From Variovorax sp. PAMC 28711 (GTDB lineage: Bacteria; Pseudomonadota; Gammaproteobacteria; Burkholderiales; Burkholderiaceae_C), in assembly GCF_001577265.1 (NCBI RefSeq), contig NZ_CP014517.1, forward strand, positions 1,045,001-1,109,000: a DNA stretch of 64,000 nt, in the 5' to 3' direction. Made by a program: the position numbers and the translations under genes. The notes under the pieces were generated by a model. That model ran no database searches. It was not told the DNA's origin and saw only the letters and a list, made by a program, of their open reading frames with translations. This document shows positions 16,273 through 23,839 of this stretch, piece by piece (positions within the stretch are counted from its first letter, which is position 1; each line of letters begins with the position of its first letter).

Positions 16273-16939
16273 AGAAACTCCATTCACCCAAAAAAACGTC
16301 CTCGGTATCGCCATAGCGGGAAGCTCTCTTACAAGAGAACGGGGACAGCGTCACGTCGCGCTCGTCTACAAGCAGGCTTCCAGAGCTCTTGTGATGTTGC
16401 ATTTAGGCTGGAACAAGACTCTGCTTTACCAACGGTGGGAGGCCCGCCATTATAGCTGGATTGAGATGGACGGGATTGATCCAGATGTACAGGAATTGTT
16501 TTGCGATTGGGCTGAGATAGTTGCGATTTCATCTCGCACAGGAATTCATCCAATTCCGTACAGTGCTTTCTTCCGTCCGACCGGAAATTTTGATGCAAGT
16601 GGCAATTTTGTCAATATGCAAGACGGGAGTGGATTAACGTGCTCCACTTTTATCTTAGCTTTGTTTTCAGACTATAAACTCCCGTTGATCGATGCAGCGT
16701 CCTGGCCAGCTCGCATCGAGGATGCTCGTTGGTTCCGCAAAATTTGGGGGAAGTTACGTCGTATTGACCCTATCTTGAGTAAAATTGATTTAATTTTACA
16801 ATTCAAGCGACGACGGCAGTTACGACGGTTTCGACCTGAGGAAGTTCTGGCCGCAGGATCACTGTATTCTGGTTCGGAGCTAAATTTCGCATCTGTCTCG
16901 CAGCGAGTTTCAAGCTTTTCAACAGCTCTACCTCGCTAA
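16253..16939 (+). CDS. Hypothetical protein, possible permuted NlpC/P60-like cysteine enzyme
   Basis: A 228-residue protein from GTG 16253, preceded by ggcgggggaa. It carries a His in RHVALVYK (about residue 30) and, about 105 residues later, a Cys in GLTCSTFILALF. A hydrophobic strand with His first and a helix-starting Cys second is the order in circularly permuted NlpC/P60 (YiiX/LRAT-like) cysteine peptidases and acyltransferases. That is a pattern-level suggestion, not a firm family call. The C-terminus is basic (FKRRRQLRRF). The upstream in-frame ATG at 16118 would overlap the second gene by 150 bases and is rejected. Confidence 0.6.
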   Translation: MLIRPPEETPFTQKNVLGIAIAGSSLTRERGQRHVALVYKQASRALVMLHLGWNKTLLYQRWEARHYSWIEMDGIDPDVQELFCDWAEIVAISSRTGIHPIPYSAFFRPTGNFDASGNFVNMQDGSGLTCSTFILALFSDYKLPLIDAASWPARIEDARWFRKIWGKLRRIDPILSKIDLILQFKRRRQLRRFRPEEVLAAGSLYSGSELNFASVSQRVSSFSTALPR

Positions 16940-17150
16940 AGCCAGTAGTCCTTATCATGGCGCGTTCATCATCTGAAAACGCGTTCGTCAAGGAATTGCG
17001 CTGAGCGGGTTTAATAGCATGCTGGAAGCTCTCTTGCATTATCGAATATCCGCTAATTAGCCCAAGCGCGCTAGGTGCTGAGTTGCACAATAGGTTATTT
17101 CCGCAGAGGCGGGAGGCTGGAGGCTTTTAGCCCAGGGCCGAGTGCGGCCG
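16940..17150. other. Gap without supported gene
   Basis: Between the end of the unknown operon and the IS481 remnant. A minus-strand frame (16803-17090) reads protein-like near NAFSDDERAMIRTTGFSEVE but overlaps the plus-strand gene by about 140 bases and has no family resemblance I can name. I see no terminator with a U-tract and no IS end here. Confidence 0.3.
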
Positions 17151-17800
17151 TCAGGTGTTGTAGTAGCTCAGGAAGGCTGGCAGGGATGCAGTGCGCTCCG
17201 CGTTGTTGGTCCAGACGCTTCCATAGCCCACTCGCGCAGGCACGTCTGGATGAATCGCTCGGCCTTGCCATTGGTCTTCGCGTGGTAAGGCTTGGTTAAG
17301 GTGTGGTTGATACCAGGGCTCGGCAAACAGCTGCGATCGGTAGGCCGAGCCGTTGTCCGTGCTCAGGCGATTGATCTTCACGCCCGGCGACTCGTAGTGC
17401 GCCACCGCCGCCAGAAGGAAGATCGCGACCGAACCTTTGCGCTCGTTGGTATGCGTCTGCACGAAGCTCACGCGCGGGTGGTCGTCCATGGCCACATGAA
17501 CAAACTCCCAGCCGGCGCCTCGTGTGCGGCATCGCGACGGTCGCCCGTCACACGGTGGCTGGGCTGCACGATGCGCCCGAGCTTCTTGGTGTCAATGTGC
17601 AGCAGCCCGGCGGTCGCTTCTCGCTCGTAGCGAAGGATTGGCGCAATAGGCTCAAGCGCCTTCATGCTAGCCAGGCCCAGACGTTGGAGCAGGCGACAGA
17701 CAGTGGACACGCTGCGCCCGACGATGAAGCGATGCGGCGCATGGGCATGCGCGAGCGGCGCAACTGCTCGATGCGCTCGTGCCGTGCGACTTCCACTAAT
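17151..17800 (-). pseudogene. IS481-family transposase remnant, frameshifted
   Basis: Fragments in two reading frames match the order of IS481-type DDE transposases: HERIEQLRR near 17780, then the HTH partly replaced, LLQRLGLASMKALEPIAP and LLHIDTKKLGRI, HRVTGDR near 17540, then MAMDDHPRVSFVQ, LSTDNGSAYRSQLF, and a C-terminal LSYYNT. The N-terminus is missing, the reading frame is broken near 17480-17510, and parts of the rve domain are altered (QALPREDQW where TRPY is usual). The element is dead. It sits about 250 bases from the right att site, inside the integrative element. Confidence 0.8.
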
Positions 17801-17894
17801 GCCACTAGATACTGTTGTGCACCCTTCGTTCTGTACAGCGCGAGCAAGCGCCTATACGGCTCGAACAGTCTTCGTGTGCGAGCAGTTACCGATA

Positions 17895-17933
17895 TGCCCC
17901 CAGGCAAAAATTGGTGCCCCCAAATGTGCCCCC
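17895..17933. promoter_or_regulatory. TGCCCCC heptamer cluster at right end (candidate arm sites)
   Basis: Three direct copies of TGCCCCC at 17895-17901, 17915-17921 and 17927-17933. The last two, with the 5 bases between them, form a 19-bp block identical to 2301-2319. The cluster lies about 115 bases inside the right att core. Matching clusters at both ends of one element are expected for integrase/excisionase arm sites in attL and attR. Confidence 0.6.
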
Positions 17934-18010
17934 GAGCATAGCCGGACTACGGCATACTTCGATGGACGACTTCGGACGGGAAAAGTAAGGCTGTACAGCG
18001 AAAAGAAACA

Positions 18011-18042
18011 AAGCCCGGACAACGTCGGATGTTGCCGGGCTT
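18011..18042 (-). terminator. Rho-independent terminator after tRNA-Thr
   Basis: On the minus strand the stem aagcccgg-caac pairs with gttg-ccgggctt (one bulged base) around a 7-base loop and is followed by a T-rich run (ctttgtttctttt). It begins 6 bases beyond the tRNA 3' end. Because it lies on the element side of the att core, this terminator was probably supplied by the integrating element. Confidence 0.85.
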
Positions 18043-18047
18043 AAATT

Positions 18048-18071
18048 TGGTGCCGCCTGTCGGAATCGAAC
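18048..18071 (-). repeat. Right attachment site within the tRNA-Thr 3' end
   Basis: Same 24-base segment as 2224-2247 with 2 differences; the first 14 bases are identical. It covers CCA, the 3' acceptor strand and part of the T arm. Integration here leaves the tRNA functional, because the element carries a matching 3' end. Confidence 0.85.
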
Positions 18072-18123
18072 TGACGACCTTCCGCTTACAAGGCGGGTGC
18101 TCTACCAACTGAGCTAAGGCGGC
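18048..18123 (-). tRNA. tRNA-Thr (anticodon UGU)
   Basis: Reading the minus strand gives a 76-nt cloverleaf with encoded CCA. The acceptor stem pairs GCCGCC with GGCGGC, the D-arm has TAGCTCAGTTGGTAGAGC, the anticodon loop is CTTGTAA (anticodon TGT) and the T-arm has GTTCGATTC. The first anticodon-stem pair (27-43) is a C-A mismatch. It decodes ACA and by wobble other Thr codons. The gene is intact, and its 3' end (18048-18071) is the attachment site of the element. Confidence 0.97.
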
Positions 18124-18158
18124 ACGGAAAAAGAATTCTAGCGGTGCAGGCTCGATGC

Positions 18159-18704
18159 CTACTTGATGCGTTTCAGCGAAGGCTTGGCGCCGCCGGTCGC
18201 CGGTGGCGGTCGGGGCGGTTCACCATCTCCCGCCGAGGCATCGGCGACGGATTCGTCGGTCAGTTCGTCACCGGTGACCAAGTGCATGATTTTCGGATCG
18301 CCGTCCGGACGCGACGCATCACGCAGCGCCGGTGCCGGGCCGTCGACTGAAGCGGGCTGGCCCGGTGCCGAAGCTGCGGAGGCCGGCGCAGGGAACGCCA
18401 TGCCCTGCCCGTTTTCACGCGCATAGATCGCGATGACGCGCCCGATCGGCACGTTGATCTCGCGCGCGGTGCCGGCGAACCGCGCCTTGAACGCGATGAA
18501 GTCGTTGCCCAGCTTCAGCGAGCTGGTGGCATCAAAACTGATGTTCAGCACGATCTCGCCGTTCTTCACGTACTCCCGCGGCACCTGAACGGTGTCGTCG
18601 ACCTGCACCGCGACATACGGCGTGAAACCGTTGTCGGTGCACCATTCGTACAGCGCCCGGATGAGATACGGGCGCGTGGAAGACGATTCGAGCGCGTTGA
18701 TCAT
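18159..18704 (-). CDS. sspB: ClpXP protease specificity-enhancing factor SspB
   Basis: A 181-residue adaptor that binds ssrA-tagged and other substrates and delivers them to ClpXP. The N-terminal substrate-binding domain is clear: RPYLIRALYEWC, then TPYVAVQVDD, VQVPREYV and EIVLNIS, ending in VIAIYAREN. The C-terminal 70 residues are a low-complexity linker rich in Ala/Pro, ending in the short basic motif (PSLKRIK) that SspB proteins use to dock on the ClpX zinc-binding domain. It directly follows sspA, the standard sspAB pairing. Confidence 0.95.
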   Translation of the reverse strand: MINALESSSTRPYLIRALYEWCTDNGFTPYVAVQVDDTVQVPREYVKNGEIVLNISFDATSSLKLGNDFIAFKARFAGTAREINVPIGRVIAIYARENGQGMAFPAPASAASAPGQPASVDGPAPALRDASRPDGDPKIMHLVTGDELTDESVADASAGDGEPPRPPPATGGAKPSLKRIK

Positions 18705-18720
18705 GTCGGCGAGAACGCGC

Positions 18721-19332
18721 TTACTTGCGCATGACCTTTTCGGAAGGCGTCAGCGCTTCGATGTAGGCCGGGCGCGAGAAGATGCGCTCGGCGTACTTCA
18801 GCAGCGGCGCAGCGTTCTTGCTGAGATCGATGCCGTAGTAGTCGAGGCGCCACAGCAGCGGCGCGATCGCGACGTCGAGCATCGAGAAGTTGTCGCCCAG
18901 CATGTACTTGTTCTTCAGGAACACCGGCGCCAGCTGCGTGAGGCGGTCGCGGATGTGCGCACGCGCTTTTTCAAGCGCCTTGTCGTTGCCCTTGGCCGTG
19001 CGGTTCTCGAGCGTCGAGACATGCACGAAAAGTTCCTTCTCGAAGTTGAGCAGGAACAGTCGCACGCGGGCGCGGTCGACCGGGTCGCCGGGCATCAGTT
19101 GCGGATGCGGGAAGCGCTCGTCGATGTACTCGTTGATGATGTTCGACTCGTACAGGATCAGGTCGCGCTCGACCAGTATCGGCACCTGACCGTACGGGTT
19201 CATCACGCTGATGTCTTCCGGCTTGTTGTAGAGGTCGACGTCGCGAATTTCGAAATCCATGCCCTTCTCGAACAGCACGAAGCGGCAGCGGTGGGAAAAG
19301 GGGCAGGTTGTTCCTGAATACAGCACCATCAT
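18721..19332 (-). CDS. sspA: Stringent starvation protein A (GST-fold transcription factor)
   Basis: A 203-residue SspA homologue with glutathione-transferase fold. It associates with RNA polymerase under starvation or acid stress in gamma-proteobacteria. The N-terminal thioredoxin-like domain begins MMVLYSGTTCPFSHRCRFVL and has YGQVPILVERD and LYESNIINEYID; a helical C-terminal domain follows (LRYAER-type end as LLKYAERIFSRPAY). Start 19332 or the adjacent ATG 19329 are both possible, with taggag about 10 bases before. It precedes sspB in one operon. Confidence 0.95.
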   Translation of the reverse strand: MMVLYSGTTCPFSHRCRFVLFEKGMDFEIRDVDLYNKPEDISVMNPYGQVPILVERDLILYESNIINEYIDERFPHPQLMPGDPVDRARVRLFLLNFEKELFVHVSTLENRTAKGNDKALEKARAHIRDRLTQLAPVFLKNKYMLGDNFSMLDVAIAPLLWRLDYYGIDLSKNAAPLLKYAERIFSRPAYIEALTPSEKVMRK

Positions 19333-19346
19333 GGCGAAAGACTCCT

Positions 19347-19385
19347 AAAAATCAAAAAGAGTGGGATGCGTGCGCAGCCCACTCT
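19347..19385 (-). terminator. Rho-independent terminator of the petABC operon
   Basis: On the minus strand agagtggg pairs with cccactct around a 12-base loop and is followed by tttttgattttt. It lies 40 bases after the cytochrome c1 stop and 15 bases before the sspA start codon, separating petABC transcription from sspAB. Confidence 0.9.
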
Positions 19386-19425
19386 GAGGGACCGGACGCG
19401 TCAGCATCCGATCGGGAAAAACGGA

Positions 19426-20181
19426 CTACTTGACGTCTTTCCAGTAAGAGGCGCTCAGACGCCAGACGAAGATCATCGCCATCGTGAGGAACAGCAAAAC
19501 CCAAACCCCGATGCGCACGCGCTGGTTCTGCGCCGGCTCGGCCATCCACTGCAGGTAACCCACCAAGTCACCCATGGCCTGGTCATATTGAAGCGGCGTC
19601 ATGGTGCCGGGGCTCACCTGCTCCCAGCCCTTGAAGACTTCGGTTTCGTGGCCGTGCTGTTCCATCTTTTCGAACACCGGGCGACGGTCGCCTTGAAGTT
19701 CCCAGAGCACATGCGGCATGGCCACGGCGGGGAAAGCCATGTTGTTCCAACCCGTGGCCTTGGTGTCGTCACGGTAGAAGGTGCGCAAATAGGTATAGAG
19801 GTAATCCGCGCCTGTGCCGCCGTGGCCGGCACGCGAGCGCGCCACCAGCGTGAGGTCCGGCGGGTTGGCGCCAAACCAGTCCTTGGCCTGCTTCGGATCG
19901 ATGTTCGCCTTCATGGTTTCGCCGACCTTGTCGGTCGTGAACAGAAGGTTGTCCTTGATCTGCTGCTCGGTGATGCCGAGATCCTGCAGGCGGTTGTAGC
20001 GCATGAAGGCAGCCGAGTGGCAGTTCAGGCAGTAATTGACGAACAGCTTCGCGCCGTTCTGCAGCGACTGGACGTCGTTGGTCTTGTTCGGCGCCTTGTC
20101 CCAGGCCAGGCCGCCTTCGGCCGCTTGTGCGCCGGTGACGATGCCCAGTGCGGCGATCAGCGTGAGGATCAGTTTTTTCAT
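19426..20181 (-). CDS. petC: Cytochrome c1 of the bc1 complex
   Basis: A 251-residue membrane-anchored c-type cytochrome that passes electrons from the Rieske protein to soluble or oxidase-bound cytochrome c. A signal peptide covers residues 1-20 (ending AQA). The heme site CLNCH is at 51-55, and a C-terminal anchor helix is VWVLLFLTMAMIFVWRL. The axial Met is likely in the AMPHV region near residue 150. It follows petB by 16 bases as third gene of petABC; a terminator lies just beyond. Confidence 0.97.
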   Translation of the reverse strand: MKKLILTLIAALGIVTGAQAAEGGLAWDKAPNKTNDVQSLQNGAKLFVNYCLNCHSAAFMRYNRLQDLGITEQQIKDNLLFTTDKVGETMKANIDPKQAKDWFGANPPDLTLVARSRAGHGGTGADYLYTYLRTFYRDDTKATGWNNMAFPAVAMPHVLWELQGDRRPVFEKMEQHGHETEVFKGWEQVSPGTMTPLQYDQAMGDLVGYLQWMAEPAQNQRVRIGVWVLLFLTMAMIFVWRLSASYWKDVK

Positions 20182-20197
20182 TCTTCTGCTCTCCAGC

Positions 20198-21598
20198 TCA
20201 ATGCGCAGAGAACGTCACGCGTTCCGGCACCGGCTTGAATTCGCCCAGACGACTCCACCACGGCATCAACAGGAAGAAGCCGAAATAGAACAACGTACCG
20301 ACCTGCGACACGCGCTCGCCGATCGGCGAAGGAGGCTGAACACCCAGGTAGCCCAGCACCACGAAATTGATGACGAACACGCCGTAGAGATACTTGTTCC
20401 AGCTCGGGCGGTAGCGGATCGACCGCACATGACTGTGGTCCAGCCAGGGCAGGAAAAACAGGATGATGACCGCGCCACCCATCACCACGACGCCCCAGAA
20501 CTTGGCGTCGATGTTGAGCATCAGCACGATGGCGATCACGGCCATCGCAACCGCAACGCCCTTCAGGAGCGCGGCCATGCGGGACTTCCAAACGGCATAC
20601 ACGGCCGCGCCCGCGACGCAAGCCATCAAGGCGTACATCATCTCGCCGGTGATGGCGCGCAGCATCGAATAGTAGGGCGTGAAGTACCAGACCGGCGCGA
20701 TGTGATTGGGCGTCTTGAGCGAATCGGCCGGAATGAAATTGTTGTACTCGAGGAAATAGCCGCCTGCTTCCGGCGCGAAGAAGATCACGGCCGAGAAGAT
20801 CGTCAGGAACACCACCACGCCGAAGATGTCGTGGACCGTGTAGTAGGGGTGCGAAGGGATGCCGTCGAGCGGATGCCCATCCGGCCCACGGTTCGCCTTG
20901 ATCTCGATGCCATCGGGATTGTTCGAACCCACTTCATGCAGCGCGATCAGATGCGCCACCACCAGGCCCAGCAGCACCAGCGGCACAGCGATCACATGGA
21001 AGCTGAAGAAGCGGTTCAGGGTGGCATCGCTCACCACGTAGTCGCCGCGGATCAGCAGGGCGAGGTCCGGACCCACGAAGGGAATCGCGGCGAACAGATT
21101 CACGATCACCTGCGCGCCCCAGTAGCTCATCTGCCCCCAAGGCAGCAGGTAGCCCATGAAGGCTTCGGCCATGAGGCACAAAAAGATGGCGCAACCAAAG
21201 ATCCAGATCAGCTCACGCGGCTTGCGGTAGCTGCCGTAGATCAGCCCGCGGAACATGTGCAGGTACACAACGACGAAAAAGGCCGAGGCCCCGGTCGAGT
21301 GCATATAGCGGATCAGCCAGCCCCACGGCACGTCGCGCATGATGTATTCGACCGATGCGAACGCGAGGCTGGCGTCGGGCTTGTAGTGCATCACCAGGAA
21401 GATGCCGGTCACGATCTGGATCACGAGGACCAGCATCGCGAGCGAGCCGAAGATGTACCAGAAGTTGAAGTTCTTCGGCGCGTAGTACTTCCCCCATTGG
21501 TCATTCCAGAGCTTGGTCAGGGGAAAGCGGTTGTCGACCCAGTTGAGGGCCTTTGCGCCGACCGGCGCGTTCGGGGAAATGTCCTTGAATTCAGCCAT
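20198..21598 (-). CDS. petB: Cytochrome b of the bc1 complex
   Basis: A 466-residue integral membrane protein, the quinol-oxidising core of complex III. Heme ligands are H100 and H114, and H201 and H216; the second pair is 15 apart, against 14 in mitochondrial types. The Qo-site motif reads PVWY (302-305) instead of PEWY, a variant known in beta- and gamma-proteobacteria. Several hydrophobic helices are evident, and length is typical of the bacterial full-length (non-split) type. It lies between petA and petC with 10- and 16-base gaps. Confidence 0.98.
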   Translation of the reverse strand: MAEFKDISPNAPVGAKALNWVDNRFPLTKLWNDQWGKYYAPKNFNFWYIFGSLAMLVLVIQIVTGIFLVMHYKPDASLAFASVEYIMRDVPWGWLIRYMHSTGASAFFVVVYLHMFRGLIYGSYRKPRELIWIFGCAIFLCLMAEAFMGYLLPWGQMSYWGAQVIVNLFAAIPFVGPDLALLIRGDYVVSDATLNRFFSFHVIAVPLVLLGLVVAHLIALHEVGSNNPDGIEIKANRGPDGHPLDGIPSHPYYTVHDIFGVVVFLTIFSAVIFFAPEAGGYFLEYNNFIPADSLKTPNHIAPVWYFTPYYSMLRAITGEMMYALMACVAGAAVYAVWKSRMAALLKGVAVAMAVIAIVLMLNIDAKFWGVVVMGGAVIILFFLPWLDHSHVRSIRYRPSWNKYLYGVFVINFVVLGYLGVQPPSPIGERVSQVGTLFYFGFFLLMPWWSRLGEFKPVPERVTFSAH

Positions 21599-21608
21599 GT
21601 CGTGTCCC

Positions 21609-22226
21609 TCAGGCCTTCTTCTTGTCGTCGCCGATCACGAGGCGCGTGTCGGAGAGATACATATGCGGCGGTACCGGCAGGTTGTCGGGCGCGGGCTTGT
21701 TCTTGAAGACGCGGCCGGCCAGGTCGAAAGTGGAGCCGTGGCAGGGACAGAGGAACCCGCCTTCCCAGTTGTCGGGCAACGATGCTTGCGGACCGGTCTG
21801 GAACTTGTCTGTGGGCGAGCAACCGAGGTGCGTGCAAATGCCCACCACGACCAGCACTTCCGGCTTGATCGAGCGGTTTTCATTGCGCGCGTATTCCGGC
21901 GTGAACTCGTCGGGGTTGCGCTTGGATTGCGGGTCGGCCAATTGGCCGTCGAGCTTGGGCAATTCAGCCAATTGCGCAGGCGTGCGCTTGAGGATCCACA
22001 CGGGCTTGCCGCGCCACTCGACCGTCATCTTCTCGCCGGGCTGGAGCGCGCCGATGTCGACTTCGACCGGGGCGCCCGCTGCCTTGGCCTTTTCGGAAGG
22101 CTGGAACGTGCTCACGAAAGGGATGGCGGTGGCCACGCCACCCACTGCACCGGCACAACCGGAGGCGATCAACCACGTCCGCTTGCTGCTGTCGATACGG
22201 GGGGCGCCGACGGGGATGTCACTCAT
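21609..22226 (-). CDS. petA: Rieske iron-sulfur subunit of the bc1 complex
   Basis: A 205-residue Rieske protein. A twin-arginine-less N-terminal membrane helix (WLIASGCAGAVGGVATAIPFV) anchors it; the fold's cluster boxes are CTHLGC (131-136) and CPCHGS (160-165), giving ligands C131/H133 and C160/H163 with a C136-C162 disulfide. It accepts electrons from quinol and passes them to cytochrome c1. First gene of petABC, divergent from mscL, so its promoter lies in 22227-22387. Confidence 0.97.
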   Translation of the reverse strand: MSDIPVGAPRIDSSKRTWLIASGCAGAVGGVATAIPFVSTFQPSEKAKAAGAPVEVDIGALQPGEKMTVEWRGKPVWILKRTPAQLAELPKLDGQLADPQSKRNPDEFTPEYARNENRSIKPEVLVVVGICTHLGCSPTDKFQTGPQASLPDNWEGGFLCPCHGSTFDLAGRVFKNKPAPDNLPVPPHMYLSDTRLVIGDDKKKA

Positions 22227-22387
22227 GGGGGGTCCTCAATCTTCTCGCTGGGGCTGGGGTCAACCGGCGATTGTAGCGGAGCGTAAGAGGCGAATTCATC
22301 GCGCAACAGGGTGCGCGCGACACCTCGGATGCCAAGACTGCGCCCCTATACTGACCGCCTTCTGCCCACCCCAAGAAGAGGATCGCC

Positions 22388-22819
22388 ATGAGCGTGCTGA
22401 AGGAATTCCGCGAGTTTGCCGTCAAGGGCAATGTGATCGATCTGGCTGTTGGCGTGATCATCGGGGGCGCATTCGGCAAGATCGTCGATTCGCTGGTCGC
22501 CGACATCATCATGCCGCTGGCGGGCATGGTGTTTGGCAAGCTGGATTTCTCCAATTTGTTCATCGTGCTCGGCACCGTTCCGGCCGGCGTGGCGAGCAAC
22601 CTCGCCGACCTGAAGAAAGCCGGCGTTCCGGTGCTCGCTTACGGCAACTTCATCACCATTGCGGTCAACTTCGTGATCCTCGCGTTCATCATTTTCATGA
22701 TGGTCAAGCAGGTCAACAAGATGCGCAAAACCGAAGAAGCAGCGCCCGCCGCGACGCCGGAAGACGTCGTGCTGTTGCGCGAAATTCGGGACAGCGTCCG
22801 ACGCCCGTCATCACGCTGA
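22388..22819 (+). CDS. mscL: Large-conductance mechanosensitive channel
   Basis: A 143-residue MscL that opens under membrane tension to release solutes on hypo-osmotic shock. The N-terminus [20 protein letters not shown] and first helix [23 protein letters not shown] (in two parts) are characteristic; the second transmembrane helix is [18 protein letters not shown]. The ribosome site is agagg, 7 bases before the ATG. A tatact -10-like hexamer sits about 40 bases upstream without a strong -35. Its 3' end overlaps the convergent pdxA gene by 9 bases. Confidence 0.97.
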   Translation: MSVLKEFREFAVKGNVIDLAVGVIIGGAFGKIVDSLVADIIMPLAGMVFGKLDFSNLFIVLGTVPAGVASNLADLKKAGVPVLAYGNFITIAVNFVILAFIIFMMVKQVNKMRKTEEAAPAATPEDVVLLREIRDSVRRPSSR

Positions 22820-23839
22820 CGCGCCCACCAGCGTGCGAGCCATGCGAAGCGCTTCGATGAGGCTGGACGCATCGGCGCGCCCGCTGCCGGCAATGTCGAA
22901 TGCGGTGCCGTGATCGGGACTGGTCCGCACCAGGGGCAGACCAAGCGTCACGTTCACGCCCTTCTCGACGCCCAGGTATTTGACCGGGATCAATCCCTGG
23001 TCGTGGTACATCGCCACCACCACGTCGAACTCACCGCGCCGGGCCCGCATGAAGACCGTGTCCGGCGCATGCGGGCCTTGCGCATCCAGCCCCGCGGCCC
23101 GCGCTGCCGCAATGGCCGGCGCGATGATGTCGCGCTCTTCGCTCCCGAACAGACCGCCCTCGCCCGCGTGCGGATTGAGCCCCGCCACGCCGATGCGCGG
23201 CGCGCGGCCCAGCGCGGCCGACAGCGCGCGGTGCGTGATGTGCAGCGTCTGCAGCACGCTGTCGAAGGTGACCGCATCGATCGCATTGCGCAACGACATG
23301 TGGATGCTCACCAGCACCGTGCGCAGCTCGTCGTTCGCCAGCATCATGCGCACCGGCACGTCGGCCAATGTGCGGCCGAGATGAGCCGCCGACTCAGCCT
23401 GCAGAAGTTCGGTGTGGCCAGGATAGGGAAAGCCTGCCGCGGCGAGCGCTTCCTTGTGGAGCGGCGCGGTCACGATGGCGGCAACCTCTCCGCGCAGTGC
23501 TGCGCGCGCGGCCCAGACGACGCACTCGCCCGCCACGCGGCCCGCCTCGGCACTGACCTGGCCCATCACCACGCCGGTCGGTGGGGCGACCACCTGCAGC
23601 ACCGGAATGCAATGCGGCGGCGCATGCCGGGCTGCTTCGGGACCGTCGATCTGCGCGATGGGCCATGCCGGCTGTCCGTCCTTTCGCAGCGCCTGAGACG
23701 CGGCGCGCACCGTGCCGACGTCGCCGGCCACGAAGCAGCCGCGGGTCCATTGCGGCGCATCGTGAAAGGCCCTGACGATGATCTCCGGGCCGATGCCGGC
23801 GGGATCCCCTAGCGTGATGGCGATCGGCAGCCCGCTCAT
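22811..23839 (-). CDS. pdxA: 4-hydroxythreonine-4-phosphate dehydrogenase
   Basis: A 342-residue NAD-dependent dehydrogenase of DXP-dependent pyridoxal phosphate synthesis. It oxidises 4-phosphohydroxy-threonine before condensation by PdxJ. Family motifs are [13 protein letters not shown] at the N-terminus, [23 protein letters not shown] and [11 protein letters not shown], which supply substrate and divalent-metal ligands. ATG 23839 overlaps the upstream stop as ATGA. The much longer in-frame ORF is rejected because it would run through the neighbouring gene. Confidence 0.97.
   Translation of the reverse strand: MSGLPIAITLGDPAGIGPEIIVRAFHDAPQWTRGCFVAGDVGTVRAASQALRKDGQPAWPIAQIDGPEAARHAPPHCIPVLQVVAPPTGVVMGQVSAEAGRVAGECVVWAARAALRGEVAAIVTAPLHKEALAAAGFPYPGHTELLQAESAAHLGRTLADVPVRMMLANDELRTVLVSIHMSLRNAIDAVTFDSVLQTLHITHRALSAALGRAPRIGVAGLNPHAGEGGLFGSEERDIIAPAIAAARAAGLDAQGPHAPDTVFMRARRGEFDVVVAMYHDQGLIPVKYLGVEKGVNVTLGLPLVRTSPDHGTAFDIAGSGRADASSLIEALRMARTLVGASA

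Noticed and set aside
14921..16939. CBASS or retron-type system
   Set aside because: No cyclase signature (GS...DxD), no reverse-transcriptase YxDD and no ncRNA-like repeat seen.
16803..17090. Minus-strand 95-codon frame with protein-like sequence
   Set aside because: Overlaps the third gene of the unknown operon by about 140 bases on the opposite strand and has no recognisable family; the plus-strand frame is preferred.
17522..17941. Plus-strand frames across the IS481 remnant
   Set aside because: Antisense to recognisable transposase fragments; no motif.
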